Assembly: GCF_040655735.1 (NCBI RefSeq)
Contig: NZ_JBFAKK010000014.1
Location: forward strand, 124,001-188,000
Reading direction: 5' to 3'
Length of the DNA stretch: 64,000 bases
From: Phytomonospora sp040655735
GTDB lineage: Bacteria > Actinomycetota > Actinomycetes > Mycobacteriales > Micromonosporaceae
In this document: in pieces, positions 24,454 to 32,853 of the stretch
How positions within the stretch are numbered: position 1 is the first letter of the stretch
Layout of the letters: each line of letters opens with the position of its first letter
The notes under the pieces: model-generated
What the model saw: only the letters and a program-made list of their open reading frames with translations
The model's database searches: none
What the model was told of the DNA's origin: nothing
Program-made: the position numbers and the translations under genes

Positions 24454-25512
24454 TCAGTGCGCCTGGCCGGTCCGCCTGGCCCGGACGAGCGCGCCGACGG
24501 CGAGGCCGGCGCCCAGGCCGAGCGTGGCGACGACCATCGCGCGGGCGAGGTCGCCCGACCACGGGGTGGGGGTGACCGCGAAGCCGAACGACGTCACGCG
24601 CGAGAAGCCCGAGAACAGCGCGATGCACACCCCGGCGACGCCGAGGGCGAGGTCGGCGGCGGGCTTGCGCATGGCCGCGTAGACCGCCGCGCCCAGTCCG
24701 ACGAGGGCGCCGATGAGCGGCCACAGTTCGGAGGTGACGAGCAGCGTCAGCCACGACACCTCCAGGTCCTGCGAGGTCACTGCCCGCCCGACGGCATCGG
24801 CCAGCGCGGCCGAGCCGGCGATCCCCGCAGCGCCCGCCAGGATCCAGCGCGACACCGCCGCCGGGATCTGCGCGGCGATCGCGACGGCCGCGACGGCGAC
24901 CCCCGCGAGCAGCGTGAAGGCGCCCCAGGTGCCGGCCGAGGGCGGCGCGAGCCATTCGAGGGTGCCGGTGACGGTGTAGTTCGTCACGCCCACACGCAGC
25001 GGGATCGCCCAGTCGAAGATCTTCTGGTCGACGGGGTCGCTGACGACCTGCGTCGGCGGCGCCTCGTTCATCCAGTGCGCGCGGTGGTCGAACCAGCGCA
25101 CGCGGGGCTCGTCGGTCGCCTTCTGCCAGTACGGGGCCTGCGCGGGCGAGGCGTAGTCGGGCGGGGCGGTCGACCCCGAGGCCGTCTCGTTGAGGTAGGC
25201 CGCGGGGGAGAACACGTTGACGTAGACGCCGTCGGGCCGCACCTGAAGGTAGGGCTCACCGTCGTAGCCGAGGACCTCCACCGACAGCGGTCCGCCGTTG
25301 TAGAGCTCAAGACGGCTGGCCGCCTCGACCGGGCGGATCTCCACGCCCGTCAGCTCCGCGGGCACGGCGTTCACCGAGACCCGGAAGTCGGAGTCGTCGA
25401 CCCCGTCGGCGCCGTGCGCGTACGCCGTACCCGGAGTTACCAGGACAATGAGGACAAGGAAAAGCCCGGCGAGGGCGGCCCCCATTCCATGCCGCCGTCT
25501 CGCCGGGCTCAC
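24454..25512 (-). CDS. Exported membrane protein of the copper/redox cluster (unknown family)
   Basis: 352 residues. Signal peptide to residue 32 ending AYA, predicted mature N-terminus His33-Gly; an extracytoplasmic domain to about residue 175; then a hydrophobic C-terminal half with about five transmembrane segments and a short basic tail. I do not recognise a named family. It lies 23 bp downstream of the DsbA-like gene and in the same direction as the sigma factor, MauE-like and DsbA-like genes. The N-terminal His matches the predicted mature ends of CopC and YcnI in the divergent half. Confidence 0.75.
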   Translation of the reverse strand: MSPARRRHGMGAALAGLFLVLIVLVTPGTAYAHGADGVDDSDFRVSVNAVPAELTGVEIRPVEAASRLELYNGGPLSVEVLGYDGEPYLQVRPDGVYVNVFSPAAYLNETASGSTAPPDYASPAQAPYWQKATDEPRVRWFDHRAHWMNEAPPTQVVSDPVDQKIFDWAIPLRVGVTNYTVTGTLEWLAPPSAGTWGAFTLLAGVAVAAVAIAAQIPAAVSRWILAGAAGIAGSAALADAVGRAVTSQDLEVSWLTLLVTSELWPLIGALVGLGAAVYAAMRKPAADLALGVAGVCIALFSGFSRVTSFGFAVTPTPWSGDLARAMVVATLGLGAGLAVGALVRARRTGQAH

Positions 25513-25535
25513 GTTCTACCGCTCTCCAGTTCCGC

Positions 25536-26282
25536 CTATGAAGCGCTCGCGCTCGGGTCGACGCCGCCCACACCGGCGGCGTTGATGGCCGCGTCGAGCG
25601 CGGTCCCGAAGTCCTTCAATTCCACCGGTTCGCCGTTGATCTTCACATACGGGGTCCCCGACAGTCCGTCCTCGGAGGCCACCTCGGTGCCCTTGTCCAC
25701 CCACGCGGCGTAGGTCTGCGCGTTCACGCAGCTCGCGAAGGTGTCACCCAGCCCGACCCCCTTGCCGACGTCGACGAGCTCGCCGTTGCTCAGACCCGGG
25801 GTCTGCTCGGCGGGCTGCGCGGCGAACAGCGCGGTGGAGAACTCGCCGAACTTCCCCTCGTTGGCCGCGCACACCGACGCCGCCCCCGCCCGGGTGGAGT
25901 AGTCGGTTCCCTGCGACATCCGGTTGAGGATCGCCACCGGGTGCGTGATCAGCGTGATCTGCCCCGCCAGCGCCGCCTGCTGTAGCGGTTCGGCGTACTG
26001 CTCCTCGAAGGCCTTGCAGGAGGGGCACATGAAGTCGACGTAGAGGTCGACCGCGACCGGCCCCTCGCCGGACTCGAACCCGTAGTTGACCGTCGCCGCC
26101 GTCGGTTCGTTCACCGTGGAGCTCTTGTTCCCCTGATAGATGCCGTAGCCGATGGCGCCGCCGACGATCACGACCGCCGCGGCGACGCCCACCGCGATGA
26201 GCGTGCGCTTCTTGCGCTGCTCGGCGGCGAGTTGTGCGCGGACGACCTGCGCGGCCTGCCGCTGCCTTTGTGCTTTACCCAT
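25536..26282 (-). CDS. Membrane-anchored DsbA-like thioredoxin-fold protein
   Basis: 248 residues: basic, Gln/Arg-rich cytoplasmic start, one transmembrane anchor (about 28-50), then a DsbA fold with active site CPSC (FMCPSCKAFEEQ) and the cis-Pro loop GTPYV. Two further Cys occur later. It is expected to oxidise or isomerise thiols outside the membrane, with the MauE-like neighbour as a redox partner. Fourth-group DsbA proteins of this type are common in actinobacteria. Confidence 0.9.
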   Translation of the reverse strand: MGKAQRQRQAAQVVRAQLAAEQRKKRTLIAVGVAAAVVIVGGAIGYGIYQGNKSSTVNEPTAATVNYGFESGEGPVAVDLYVDFMCPSCKAFEEQYAEPLQQAALAGQITLITHPVAILNRMSQGTDYSTRAGAASVCAANEGKFGEFSTALFAAQPAEQTPGLSNGELVDVGKGVGLGDTFASCVNAQTYAAWVDKGTEVASEDGLSGTPYVKINGEPVELKDFGTALDAAINAAGVGGVDPSASAS

Positions 26283-26336
26283 GAATCTTCCTGTCCTGTC
26301 GCGTGCACACCACGTTGACGACCGGTGGGGTACCGG

Positions 26337-26852
26337 TCATTCGCCGCGGATCCAACGGTCGACGGAGAGGGGTGTACGCGGCCGGAGCACCAGTATCGCC
26401 GAGGCCAGAAGGAGACCGACATCCCGGAGGATCTCCCAGAAATAGTTCGGGCTCTGACCGGCGGCCAGCTCCCCGCCGTTGCCGAAGCAACCGCAGTCGA
26501 TGCTCATGCCGCGCGCCCACGCCGAGGCGATGCCGATGATGAAGGCCACCTGGAGCAGCCCCGAGACCGCCGCGGCGTAGCGGGTGAACAGTCCGGCCAG
26601 CAGCAGCAGGCCGACCAGGATCTCCAGCGGCGGCAGACCGTAGCCCACCGCCGAGGCCAGTCCGGCCGGCAGCAGCTTGTACGCCTGCACCGCCCGTACC
26701 GACTCGGTCAGGTCGGGCAGCTTCAGCGCACCGGCGATGATCCACACCCCCGCCAGCACCAGCCTGCACACCACGCCGACCCACGGAACGGCTCGCCGCC
26801 ACGCCGGTTCTTTCCCGCGCAGCGTCGGAGCCTCGGTCTCGGTCATCACCAC
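26337..26852 (-). CDS. MauE/DoxX-family redox-associated membrane protein
   Basis: 171 residues with four transmembrane segments and the motif DCGCFG near residue 120, a Cys pair typical of MauE-like proteins that pass electrons to extracytoplasmic thioredoxin-fold partners. The DsbA-like protein encoded 54 bp downstream is the obvious partner. GTG 26852 with GGGGGAG upstream is used as start; ATG 26846 is also in frame. Confidence 0.87.
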   Translation of the reverse strand: MVMTETEAPTLRGKEPAWRRAVPWVGVVCRLVLAGVWIIAGALKLPDLTESVRAVQAYKLLPAGLASAVGYGLPPLEILVGLLLLAGLFTRYAAAVSGLLQVAFIIGIASAWARGMSIDCGCFGNGGELAAGQSPNYFWEILRDVGLLLASAILVLRPRTPLSVDRWIRGE

Positions 26853-26882
26853 TTAGTCGCTCCCCCACGCATCGAAGTTCCC

Positions 26883-27467
26883 CTACGACGGGCGCGGATC
26901 GGCCCCCTCGTGAGCCGGGGACGCCATCAGGGTCTCCACCAGCTCGGCCCGCGCCCGCGCCACCCGGGACCGGATCGTGCCGACCGGCACCCCCTCCACG
27001 GTGGCCGCCTCAGCGTAGGGCAGACCCAGCACTTGAGTGAGGATGAAGGCGGCGCGTCGCTCGTCGGGCAACCGCGACAGCAGATCCAGCACGGTCACCG
27101 CGCCCGCCGGATCCGGCTCGCTCGCCGAACGCTCGGCCTGCCCGATGATCTGCGCGGTGAGCCTGCGGCGGCGCACCACCGAGCGGAGATGGTCGGCGCA
27201 CACGCGGCGCGCGATGCCCAACAGCCATGTCCGGGCCGTGCTGCGCGCCTCGAAGGACGGCAGCGCGCGAAAGGCCCGCAGGAAGGTCTCCTGGGTCAGG
27301 TCGTCGGCGCTGCCCCGGTCGATCAGCGACGCGCACAACCGCCACACGTCGCGCTGCGTGGCGCGCACGAACGCCGCCTGCGCGACAGGGTCCCCGTCCT
27401 GCGCGGCCAGGGCCCACGACGTGGCCTCGTCGCGCTCGGCGGGGGAAGGTGGCGGGGTCACGTTCAC
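26883..27467 (-). CDS. ECF sigma factor (SigC-like) of the copper/redox cluster
   Basis: 194 residues from GTG 27467. Region 2 (LIDRGSADDLTQETFLRAFRALPSF) and region 4 (PDERRAAFILTQVLGLPYAEAA, then GTIRSRVARARAEL) are clear. A zinc-finger anti-sigma gene is divergent, only 58 bp away. The reading frame is open further upstream to 27548, but that part overlaps the divergent gene's start. The pairing and neighbours suggest that it controls the copper/thiol genes on both sides. Confidence 0.88.
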   Translation of the reverse strand: MNVTPPPSPAERDEATSWALAAQDGDPVAQAAFVRATQRDVWRLCASLIDRGSADDLTQETFLRAFRALPSFEARSTARTWLLGIARRVCADHLRSVVRRRRLTAQIIGQAERSASEPDPAGAVTVLDLLSRLPDERRAAFILTQVLGLPYAEAATVEGVPVGTIRSRVARARAELVETLMASPAHEGADPRPS

Positions 27468-27488
27468 AGAGAGTACGGGTTCGAGCCC

Positions 27489-27515
27489 GGGAACTAAATA
27501 CGAGTGCGCCTCGAC
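27489..27515 (+). promoter_or_regulatory. Candidate ECF promoter for the anti-sigma/CopCD/YcnI genes
   Basis: GGGAAC (27489-27494) is followed after 17 nt by CGAC (27512-27515), the general shape of ECF promoters (GGAAC-N16/17-CGTN). It ends 10 bp before the anti-sigma GTG, so the transcript would be leaderless or nearly so. It may be used by the divergent sigma factor. Confidence 0.4.
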
Positions 27516-27525
27516 TAATGCGTAC

Positions 27526-28176
27526 GTGGACTGTGACACCGCGCGCATCGCGCTATCGGCGATCCTGGACGGCGAGCCCCCGATCGCCTCCGGCGAAGCG
27601 CACCAGGAGGCCCTGACCGCCGTTCAGGCGCACCTGCGCTCCTGCGCGGGCTGCGCGACCTGGCACCAGGAGGCCGTGCGCCTGCGCGACCTGACCCTGG
27701 AAACGGCCGCCGACGCGCCCGACCTCACCGCGCGCGTCCTGTCGGCCGTGCGCGACGACAACGCCTCCCGCGACGTCTACGCCGAGTCGCTCCAGGCCGG
27801 GCGCCGCCGCATTCTGCGCGTCGCGGTCGCCGTCGCCGCGGTCGTCCAGCTCGCCCTGGCCGTCCCCGCGCTGCTGACCGCCGCCGGCCTCACCGACTTC
27901 GTGGCCGTGCACACCAGCCGCGAGATGGCCTCCTTCGACATCGCCGTCGCCGTCGGCTTCCTCCTCGCCGCCGTCCGCCCCGAACGCGCCAAGGCCTTCG
28001 TGCCCGTCGCGGTCGTCCTCGCCGCGTGCCTGCTGTTCAGCAGCTCGCTCGACGTCGCGCAGGGCATGACGGTCATGGCCGACGAGACCGGCCACATGGT
28101 CGCCTGCGTGCAGGCCGGACTCCTGTGGCTGCTCGGCCGCACAGGCGTTCGCTCGCCACGCCCGGTCACGGCGTGA
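27526..28176 (+). CDS. Zinc-finger (ZAS) membrane anti-sigma factor
   Basis: 216 residues from GTG 27526. The N-terminal domain carries the zinc-binding HxxxCxxC motif (HLRSCAGC, about residues 39-46) of ZAS anti-sigma factors. The remainder has four or more hydrophobic segments (from about residue 100), so the sensor is in the membrane. It is divergent from its likely partner, the SigC-like factor. The usual mechanism is to hold the sigma factor until a redox or envelope signal releases it. Followed after 11 bp by the CopC-CopD gene. Confidence 0.85.
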   Translation: MDCDTARIALSAILDGEPPIASGEAHQEALTAVQAHLRSCAGCATWHQEAVRLRDLTLETAADAPDLTARVLSAVRDDNASRDVYAESLQAGRRRILRVAVAVAAVVQLALAVPALLTAAGLTDFVAVHTSREMASFDIAVAVGFLLAAVRPERAKAFVPVAVVLAACLLFSSSLDVAQGMTVMADETGHMVACVQAGLLWLLGRTGVRSPRPVTA

Positions 28177-28187
28177 GAACCTGCCCC

Positions 28188-29849
28188 ATGGTTTCCGGAA
28201 CATCCCGCCGCGTCCTGTTCTTCGCGCTCGTCACGGTCCTGGCCGGACTGTCCGCGGCGCTGTTCGCCGCACCCGCCTACGCCCACGCCACCGTCGTGTC
28301 CACGACGCCGCAGGCCAACGCCACCGTCGACACGCAGCCCGTCGAGGTCACCGTCGTCTTCAGCGAGCCCGTCAGCCCCGTCGACAGCCAGACGTGGATC
28401 GTCGCCCCCGACGGCTCGCGCGCCAACAGCGGCGAGGCCGTCGTCCGCGGAAGCACCCTCGCCTACCCCCTGCGCGAAGGCCTGCCCAACGGGACCTACC
28501 TGGTCGGATACCGCGTCATCTCCGCCGACGGCCACCCCATCCCCGGCGGCTTCACGTTCTCCATCGGCCAGCCCTCGGCCTCGCCCCCCTCGGCCGCGTC
28601 GCTCACCGGCCCCGCCGTCGACGGAACCGTCGAGATCCTCGTCGAGGTCAACCGCGGACTGGCCATCGCCGGACTCGCCCTCGCGCTCGGCCCGACCCTG
28701 CTGCTCATGACGCGCTGGCCCGCCCCGCGCAAAGGCGTCCTGCGCCTCACCGCCACCGGCCTGAGCACCGTCGCGCTCACCGCCGTGGTCGGCCTCTACC
28801 TCCAGGCGCCCTACACGACCGGCTCGAAACTCTTCGCCGTCAGCGGCGAGGACGTCGCCGCCGTCGTCGACAGCCGCTACGGCACCGCCATGCTCCTGCG
28901 CCTGTTCACCGTCCTGGCCGGACTGCCGCTGCTCATGCTCTCCCTGCGCCGGGGCGCCAAGAAGAGCGACCGCTGGCTCCTGGCCGTCCTCGCCCTGGCC
29001 ATGGTCACCAGCTGGCCCCTCGCCGGACACGCCACCACCTCGCCCGCGCCGCCCCTGACGATCCTCACCGACACCGTCCACGTCGGCGCCGGCGCGATCT
29101 GGCTCGGCGGCCTGGTCACCCTCATCGCCTACCTCCTGCGCCCCTCACTCGCCGACGAGGCCGCCGAGTTCATGCCCCACTGGTCGAAGTGGGCGATGCG
29201 GCTGGTCATCGCGCTCGCCGTGGCCGGTGTCGCCCAAGCGCTCATCGAGATCGGCGAACCGGCCGCCCTGTTCGGCACCACCTACGGCAAACTCGTCGTC
29301 ACCAAGGCCGTGCTGTTCGCGCTGCTGGTCGGCGCCGCCGCGATCGCCCGCAACGTCCTGCGCAAACGGCGGGCCGACGAGGCCCTCACCGGGCGCGAGA
29401 TCGGTCTGCTGCGGCGCTCGATCGGCCTCGAAATCGTCATCGCCGTCGCCGTCATCTGCGTCACGGCCGTGCTGGTGCAGACCACTCCCGCGCGCGTCGC
29501 CTACGCCGACGAGAAGCGCACCGAGGCGCAGCCGTTCTCACAGCGGTTGTCGTCGAACTACTTCCAGCTCCAGGTCGAGGTCACCCCCGGCGAGGTGGGC
29601 GCCAACAGCGTCCACCTCTACGCCTTCGGCCCCGACGGCGCCGCGATCGACCCCCTGGAATGGAAGGCGACCGTCGCGCTTCCGTCGGCGAACCTGCCGC
29701 CGGTCGCGCTCGAACTGCTCGAACTCGGGCCCAACCACGTCACCGGCGAGATCACGCTGCCGTCGGCGGGGGACTGGCTCTTCAGCTTCACCCTGCGGGT
29801 CTCCAAGCTCGACCAGGCGACCGTCACGCAGTCCGTGCCCATCCGTTAG
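28188..29849 (+). CDS. CopC-CopD fusion copper resistance/uptake protein
   Basis: 553 residues from ATG 28188. The signal peptide ends at A32 (AYA), so the mature protein starts with His33; with Asp and His in SADGHPIPG this makes the CopC copper(II) site. The CopC domain reaches about residue 130. The CopD domain follows with about eight transmembrane helices (including LTDTVHVGAGAIWLGGL), and a C-terminal extracytoplasmic domain of about 110 residues follows from residue 440. CopC-CopD fusions are thought to import copper for cuproenzymes or protect from excess. Confidence 0.92.
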   Translation: MVSGTSRRVLFFALVTVLAGLSAALFAAPAYAHATVVSTTPQANATVDTQPVEVTVVFSEPVSPVDSQTWIVAPDGSRANSGEAVVRGSTLAYPLREGLPNGTYLVGYRVISADGHPIPGGFTFSIGQPSASPPSAASLTGPAVDGTVEILVEVNRGLAIAGLALALGPTLLLMTRWPAPRKGVLRLTATGLSTVALTAVVGLYLQAPYTTGSKLFAVSGEDVAAVVDSRYGTAMLLRLFTVLAGLPLLMLSLRRGAKKSDRWLLAVLALAMVTSWPLAGHATTSPAPPLTILTDTVHVGAGAIWLGGLVTLIAYLLRPSLADEAAEFMPHWSKWAMRLVIALAVAGVAQALIEIGEPAALFGTTYGKLVVTKAVLFALLVGAAAIARNVLRKRRADEALTGREIGLLRRSIGLEIVIAVAVICVTAVLVQTTPARVAYADEKRTEAQPFSQRLSSNYFQLQVEVTPGEVGANSVHLYAFGPDGAAIDPLEWKATVALPSANLPPVALELLELGPNHVTGEITLPSAGDWLFSFTLRVSKLDQATVTQSVPIR

Positions 29850-29890
29850 GCGGGGCGACACCCCAACGAGAAGAAAAGGATGACCTCGAC

Positions 29891-30634
29891 ATGAGTGAAA
29901 CGCTGCGGACCAGGCGCGGCTTGCGGCGCCTGGCGGTCGTCGCCGGGATCGCCGCCTTCGGCGCCGTCGCCATGGCGGGCCCCGCCTCGGCGCACGTCAC
30001 CATCAACCCCGGTGAGGCCGAGGCCGGCTCCTACGCCCGCCTCGACCTGCGCATCCCCAACGAGAGCGAGGCGGCCAGCACCGTCAAGATCGAGCTGACC
30101 CTCCCCGCCGACCACCCCTTCGCGTCGGTGCGGACCAACCCGATCGACGGCTGGAAGGTCGAGACGAAGAAGGCGACCCTCGCCACCCCCCTCGAAGTCC
30201 ACGGCCGCCAGATCACCGAGGCCGTCAGCACCGTGACCTGGACCGCCGACAGCCCCGAGGACGGCGTCCAGCCCGGACAGTTCGTGGAGTTCGGGCTCTC
30301 GCTCGGACCGGTGCCCGACGTGGCCGGCACCACGTTGGTCTTCAAGGCGATCCAGACCTACTCCGACGACACCGAGGCCGCCTGGATCGAGGACCCGCCC
30401 GCCGCGGGCGGCGCCGAGCCGGAGAAGCCCGCGCCGACGCTGAAGGTCGTCGCCGCCACCGGCGGCGGTCACGGCAGCGGCACCGCCGCGACCGATGACG
30501 ACGCCGACGACGCCGCCGACCACGACGACGACGCGGAGTCGGGCGCGGCCCTGTGGGTCGCCATCGGCGCCGGTGTCGTGGCCCTCGCCGGCCTCGGCGT
30601 GGCCATCGCGGCGCTCAGGAAGCGCTCGGCGTAA
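29891..30634 (+). CDS. YcnI-family copper-binding protein
   Basis: 247 residues. The signal peptide ends SASA (A34), so the mature protein starts with His35 (HVTINP), the copper ligand of YcnI proteins. The DUF1775 domain spans about 35-175, followed by an Asp/His-rich linker (DDDADDAADHDDD) and one C-terminal transmembrane anchor. The Asp/His linker could also bind metal. The gene follows copCD by 41 bp with an AGAAAAGGA RBS and ends at a strong hairpin. Confidence 0.93.
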   Translation: MSETLRTRRGLRRLAVVAGIAAFGAVAMAGPASAHVTINPGEAEAGSYARLDLRIPNESEAASTVKIELTLPADHPFASVRTNPIDGWKVETKKATLATPLEVHGRQITEAVSTVTWTADSPEDGVQPGQFVEFGLSLGPVPDVAGTTLVFKAIQTYSDDTEAAWIEDPPAAGGAEPEKPAPTLKVVAATGGGHGSGTAATDDDADDAADHDDDAESGAALWVAIGAGVVALAGLGVAIAALRKRSA

Positions 30635-30650
30635 CGCGGGGAACGGCGAA

Positions 30651-30686
30651 CGCGGGGCCGTCGGAGACATCTCCGACGGCCCCGCG
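30651..30686. terminator. Hairpin terminator between ycnI and the convergent membrane protein gene
   Basis: A perfect 16-bp stem (30651-30666 and 30671-30686) with a 4-nt loop. There is no T-run, as is common in high-GC genomes. It lies between two converging genes and may stop both. Confidence 0.7.
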
Positions 30687-30698
30687 GCCGTTCGAGCG

Positions 30699-31091
30699 CT
30701 ATTCGACGCCGAGGACGTTGCGGACCGGGCCGGACACCAGGACCAGGCAGGTGACCAGGCCGAGCAGCATCACCGGACCGCCCCACCACCACAGGCCGGC
30801 CTTGATCATGAAATAGCCGATCGGCAGCAGCATCAGCTGAAGGAAGATCGTGGCGTTGCGCGCCCACGACTGCCGCTTGGCCATCGCGGAGGCGAACACG
30901 GCGAGCATCGCCGCCAGCACGATGGCGACGACCCCCTCGGTCACGCCCGCCCCGAAGGACAGGGCCTGGCCGTCCGACGTCGCGGCGATCGCGAAGGAGC
31001 CGAGCGTCACGAGCCCGGCGGCCTCGAGAACGAGGGCGACGAGAACTACTTTGAGGGTGATGGGCAGCACGGGCCGAGGCGAACCAGTCAC
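30699..31091 (-). CDS. Small integral membrane protein, four transmembrane segments
   Basis: 130 residues, almost wholly hydrophobic with four predicted helices and a WWWGGP turn near residue 102. I recognise no specific family and no functional residues. It converges on ycnI and diverges from the lipid kinase gene. Membrane protein of unknown function. Confidence 0.75.
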   Translation of the reverse strand: MTGSPRPVLPITLKVVLVALVLEAAGLVTLGSFAIAATSDGQALSFGAGVTEGVVAIVLAAMLAVFASAMAKRQSWARNATIFLQLMLLPIGYFMIKAGLWWWGGPVMLLGLVTCLVLVSGPVRNVLGVE

Positions 31092-31123
31092 GACCGCAAG
31101 GCTAGCCGCAGTACAGTCCGCCC

Positions 31124-32050
31124 ATGCGCGCCGTCCTCGTCGTGAACCCCAAAGCGACCACTACCACCGATCGTGGGCGAGATGTCCTCGTCCGCGCGCT
31201 GCGCAGTGAGGTGGATCTGGTCGTCGAGTACACCAGGCGGCGAGGGCATGCCGCTGAGATCGCCACCAGGGCGGCGGGGGAGCGCGTGGACGTCGTGGTA
31301 ACCCTCGGCGGGGACGGGACCGTCAACGAGGTCGTCAACGGGTTGCTCGCGGGTGGGCGGACGGCCGACGAGGCGCCGGCGCTCGCCGTCGTGCCGGGCG
31401 GATCGACGAATGTCTTCGCCCGGGCACTGGGACTTCCGCGCGACTGGGCCGAAGGCACCGGAGTGATCCTGGAAGCCTTGCGAGACAAGCGTTACCGACG
31501 GATCGGACTAGGCACTGCGGATGGCCGTTTCTTCACTTTCTGTGCGGGACTGGGCTTGGACGCGGCGGTGATCCGCAGAGTTGAGCGGGCTCGTGTCAAG
31601 GGAAGTACGGCGACGCCCGGCTTGTATCTCAAGTCGCTGTTCGCCCAGTTCCTGGTCGGATCCGACCGGAGTCATCCGATGGTCACGCTAGAGCGCGAGG
31701 GCGAGTCGGGGAAAACGAATCTGGCGATGGCGATCGTGCAGAACACCGCGCCGTGGACATATATCGGTGGGCGCGCGGTGAACCCGAATCCGAAGGCGTC
31801 GTTCGACTCCGGACTCGATGTCATGGGGCTGCACGCTCTGACAACGCCCGCCACTGTGCGTACCGCCGGACAACTGCTTTTCGGTGGTGATGGACCTCAC
31901 GGCAAGCAAGTCGTCACCCTCCATGATCTGGGGGAGTTCACATTGAAGAGTGAGCGGCCACAGCCGTTTCAGTTGGACGGTGACTACGTGGGGGAGCGCG
32001 AGTCGGTGAAGTTCCGGTCGATTCCCGGGGCGTTGAAAGTTTTGACGTGA
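31124..32050 (+). CDS. Diacylglycerol/lipid kinase, DgkB-like
   Basis: 308 residues. N-terminal VLVVNPKATTT and the nucleotide-binding GGDGTVNEV (about residues 63-71) with PGGSTNVFARALG define the DAGK catalytic domain. The C-terminal half includes GLGLDAAVIRRVE. The enzyme phosphorylates diacylglycerol or a related lipid at the membrane. The second half of the gene uses noticeably fewer G/C-ending codons than its neighbours. Confidence 0.92.
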   Translation: MRAVLVVNPKATTTTDRGRDVLVRALRSEVDLVVEYTRRRGHAAEIATRAAGERVDVVVTLGGDGTVNEVVNGLLAGGRTADEAPALAVVPGGSTNVFARALGLPRDWAEGTGVILEALRDKRYRRIGLGTADGRFFTFCAGLGLDAAVIRRVERARVKGSTATPGLYLKSLFAQFLVGSDRSHPMVTLEREGESGKTNLAMAIVQNTAPWTYIGGRAVNPNPKASFDSGLDVMGLHALTTPATVRTAGQLLFGGDGPHGKQVVTLHDLGEFTLKSERPQPFQLDGDYVGERESVKFRSIPGALKVLT

Positions 32051-32162
32051 TGTTGCCGAAAAGGCCGACATTGGGTCGTCGGAAGTACTAGGTTTGTAAG
32101 AGGCCGCAGTACAGGCAAGTGGAACGGCCTTGTGAAGCTTGGGCAAAAACGGACAAAAGCCC

Positions 32163-32178
32163 CGTGAGGTTGCTCACG
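32163..32178 (+). promoter_or_regulatory. Crp/cAMP-receptor-type box 1 upstream of whiB
   Basis: CGTGA-GGTTGC-TCACG is a perfect 5-bp inverted repeat with the 6-nt spacing of Crp sites (TGTGA-N6-TCACA). It lies 175 bp before the whiB start, upstream of a TTGACA element at 32206-32211. Confidence 0.6.
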
Positions 32179-32205
32179 TAGCCCAAGTTTCCTGGAGTTT
32201 CCCCC

Positions 32206-32238
32206 TTGACATCGCGCGAGTTCGTGAAAGCATTCACA
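32206..32238 (+). promoter_or_regulatory. whiB core promoter region with a second Crp-type box
   Basis: TTGACA (32206-32211) is the best -35 element here; the -10 is weak (around 32229-32235). CGTGA-AAGCAT-TCACA at 32223-32238 is a second near-perfect Crp-type box and overlaps the -10 region, so binding there should repress. A 114-nt leader follows to the whiB ATG. Confidence 0.5.
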
Positions 32239-32352
32239 AGGTCGCTGGTACGAGGCCGCGCATGTATGCGTCGCGCAAGATAGCCACGTACGCGCATAGA
32301 CGTTTGAGTTCGTTCGCAAGATCACTTATTTAGATCAAGGAGAGTTGCACTC

Positions 32353-32610
32353 ATGGACTGGCGCCACCACGCCATCTGCCGGGACGAGGACCCGGAGCTG
32401 TTCTTCCCGATCGGCACCACGGGTCCCGCCCTGCTTCAGGTTGAGCAGGCCAAGACGGTCTGCCGGCGCTGCCCGGTCACCGAAGAGTGCCTCAAGTGGG
32501 CTCTTTCGAGTGGCCAGGACGCCGGTGTGTGGGGCGGAATGAGTGAGGACGAACGCCGCGCGCTTAAGCGTCGCGGTGGAGTTCGGACCCTTTCCGCCGA
32601 GGCTGTTTAG
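32353..32610 (+). CDS. whiB1: WhiB-family iron-sulfur transcriptional regulator (WhiB1-like)
   Basis: 85 residues. Four Cys ligands of the [4Fe-4S] cluster are at C9, C37, C40 and C46, the GVWGG turn is at 58-62, and the basic DNA-binding tail (RRALKRRGG) follows. Size and sequence are those of the essential WhiB1 type. An AAGGAGAG RBS precedes the ATG. Two Crp-type boxes upstream match the arrangement reported for mycobacterial whiB1, which strengthens the paralogue call. Confidence 0.93.
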   Translation: MDWRHHAICRDEDPELFFPIGTTGPALLQVEQAKTVCRRCPVTEECLKWALSSGQDAGVWGGMSEDERRALKRRGGVRTLSAEAV

Positions 32611-32627
32611 CGGCACAGGTTAATTTC

Positions 32628-32670
32628 CAGCTATCCCCCCATCCTGTTCCCCGGGATGGGGGGATAGCTG
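32628..32670 (+). terminator. whiB terminator hairpin
   Basis: A perfect 17-bp stem (32628-32644 and 32654-32670) with a 9-nt loop lies 18 bp after the whiB stop. The stem is followed by CGTTT rather than a T-run. Confidence 0.8.
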
Positions 32671-32690
32671 CGTTTGGGGGACGGTGGAGG

Positions 32691-32722
32691 GCGCGGTGGC
32701 GCGGTGGCGCGGTGGCGCGGTG
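32691..32722. repeat. Four tandem 8-bp units GCGCGGTG
   Basis: Exact copies at 32691, 32699, 32707 and 32715, followed by a G-run. It is the first of four short arrays in this region. Confidence 0.9.
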
Positions 32723-32794
32723 GGGGCGTGGCGCGTGCGGATGGGAGGGCGCAGGCGGGCGGTGGTGACGAGAGGAGGGCTGCGGGGGGTGGCG

Positions 32795-32842
32795 TGGGAC
32801 ATGGGCTGGGACATGGCGTGGGACGTGGTGTGGGACGTGCGG
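32795..32842. repeat. Four tandem 12-bp units TGGGACATGGNG-like
   Basis: Units start at 32795, 32807, 32819 and 32831, all beginning TGGGAC, with variable last six bases. In one minus-strand frame this gives a His/Val/Pro/Arg repeat, which is the source of a spurious open frame there. Confidence 0.85.
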
Positions 32843-32853
32843 GATGGTGCGGC

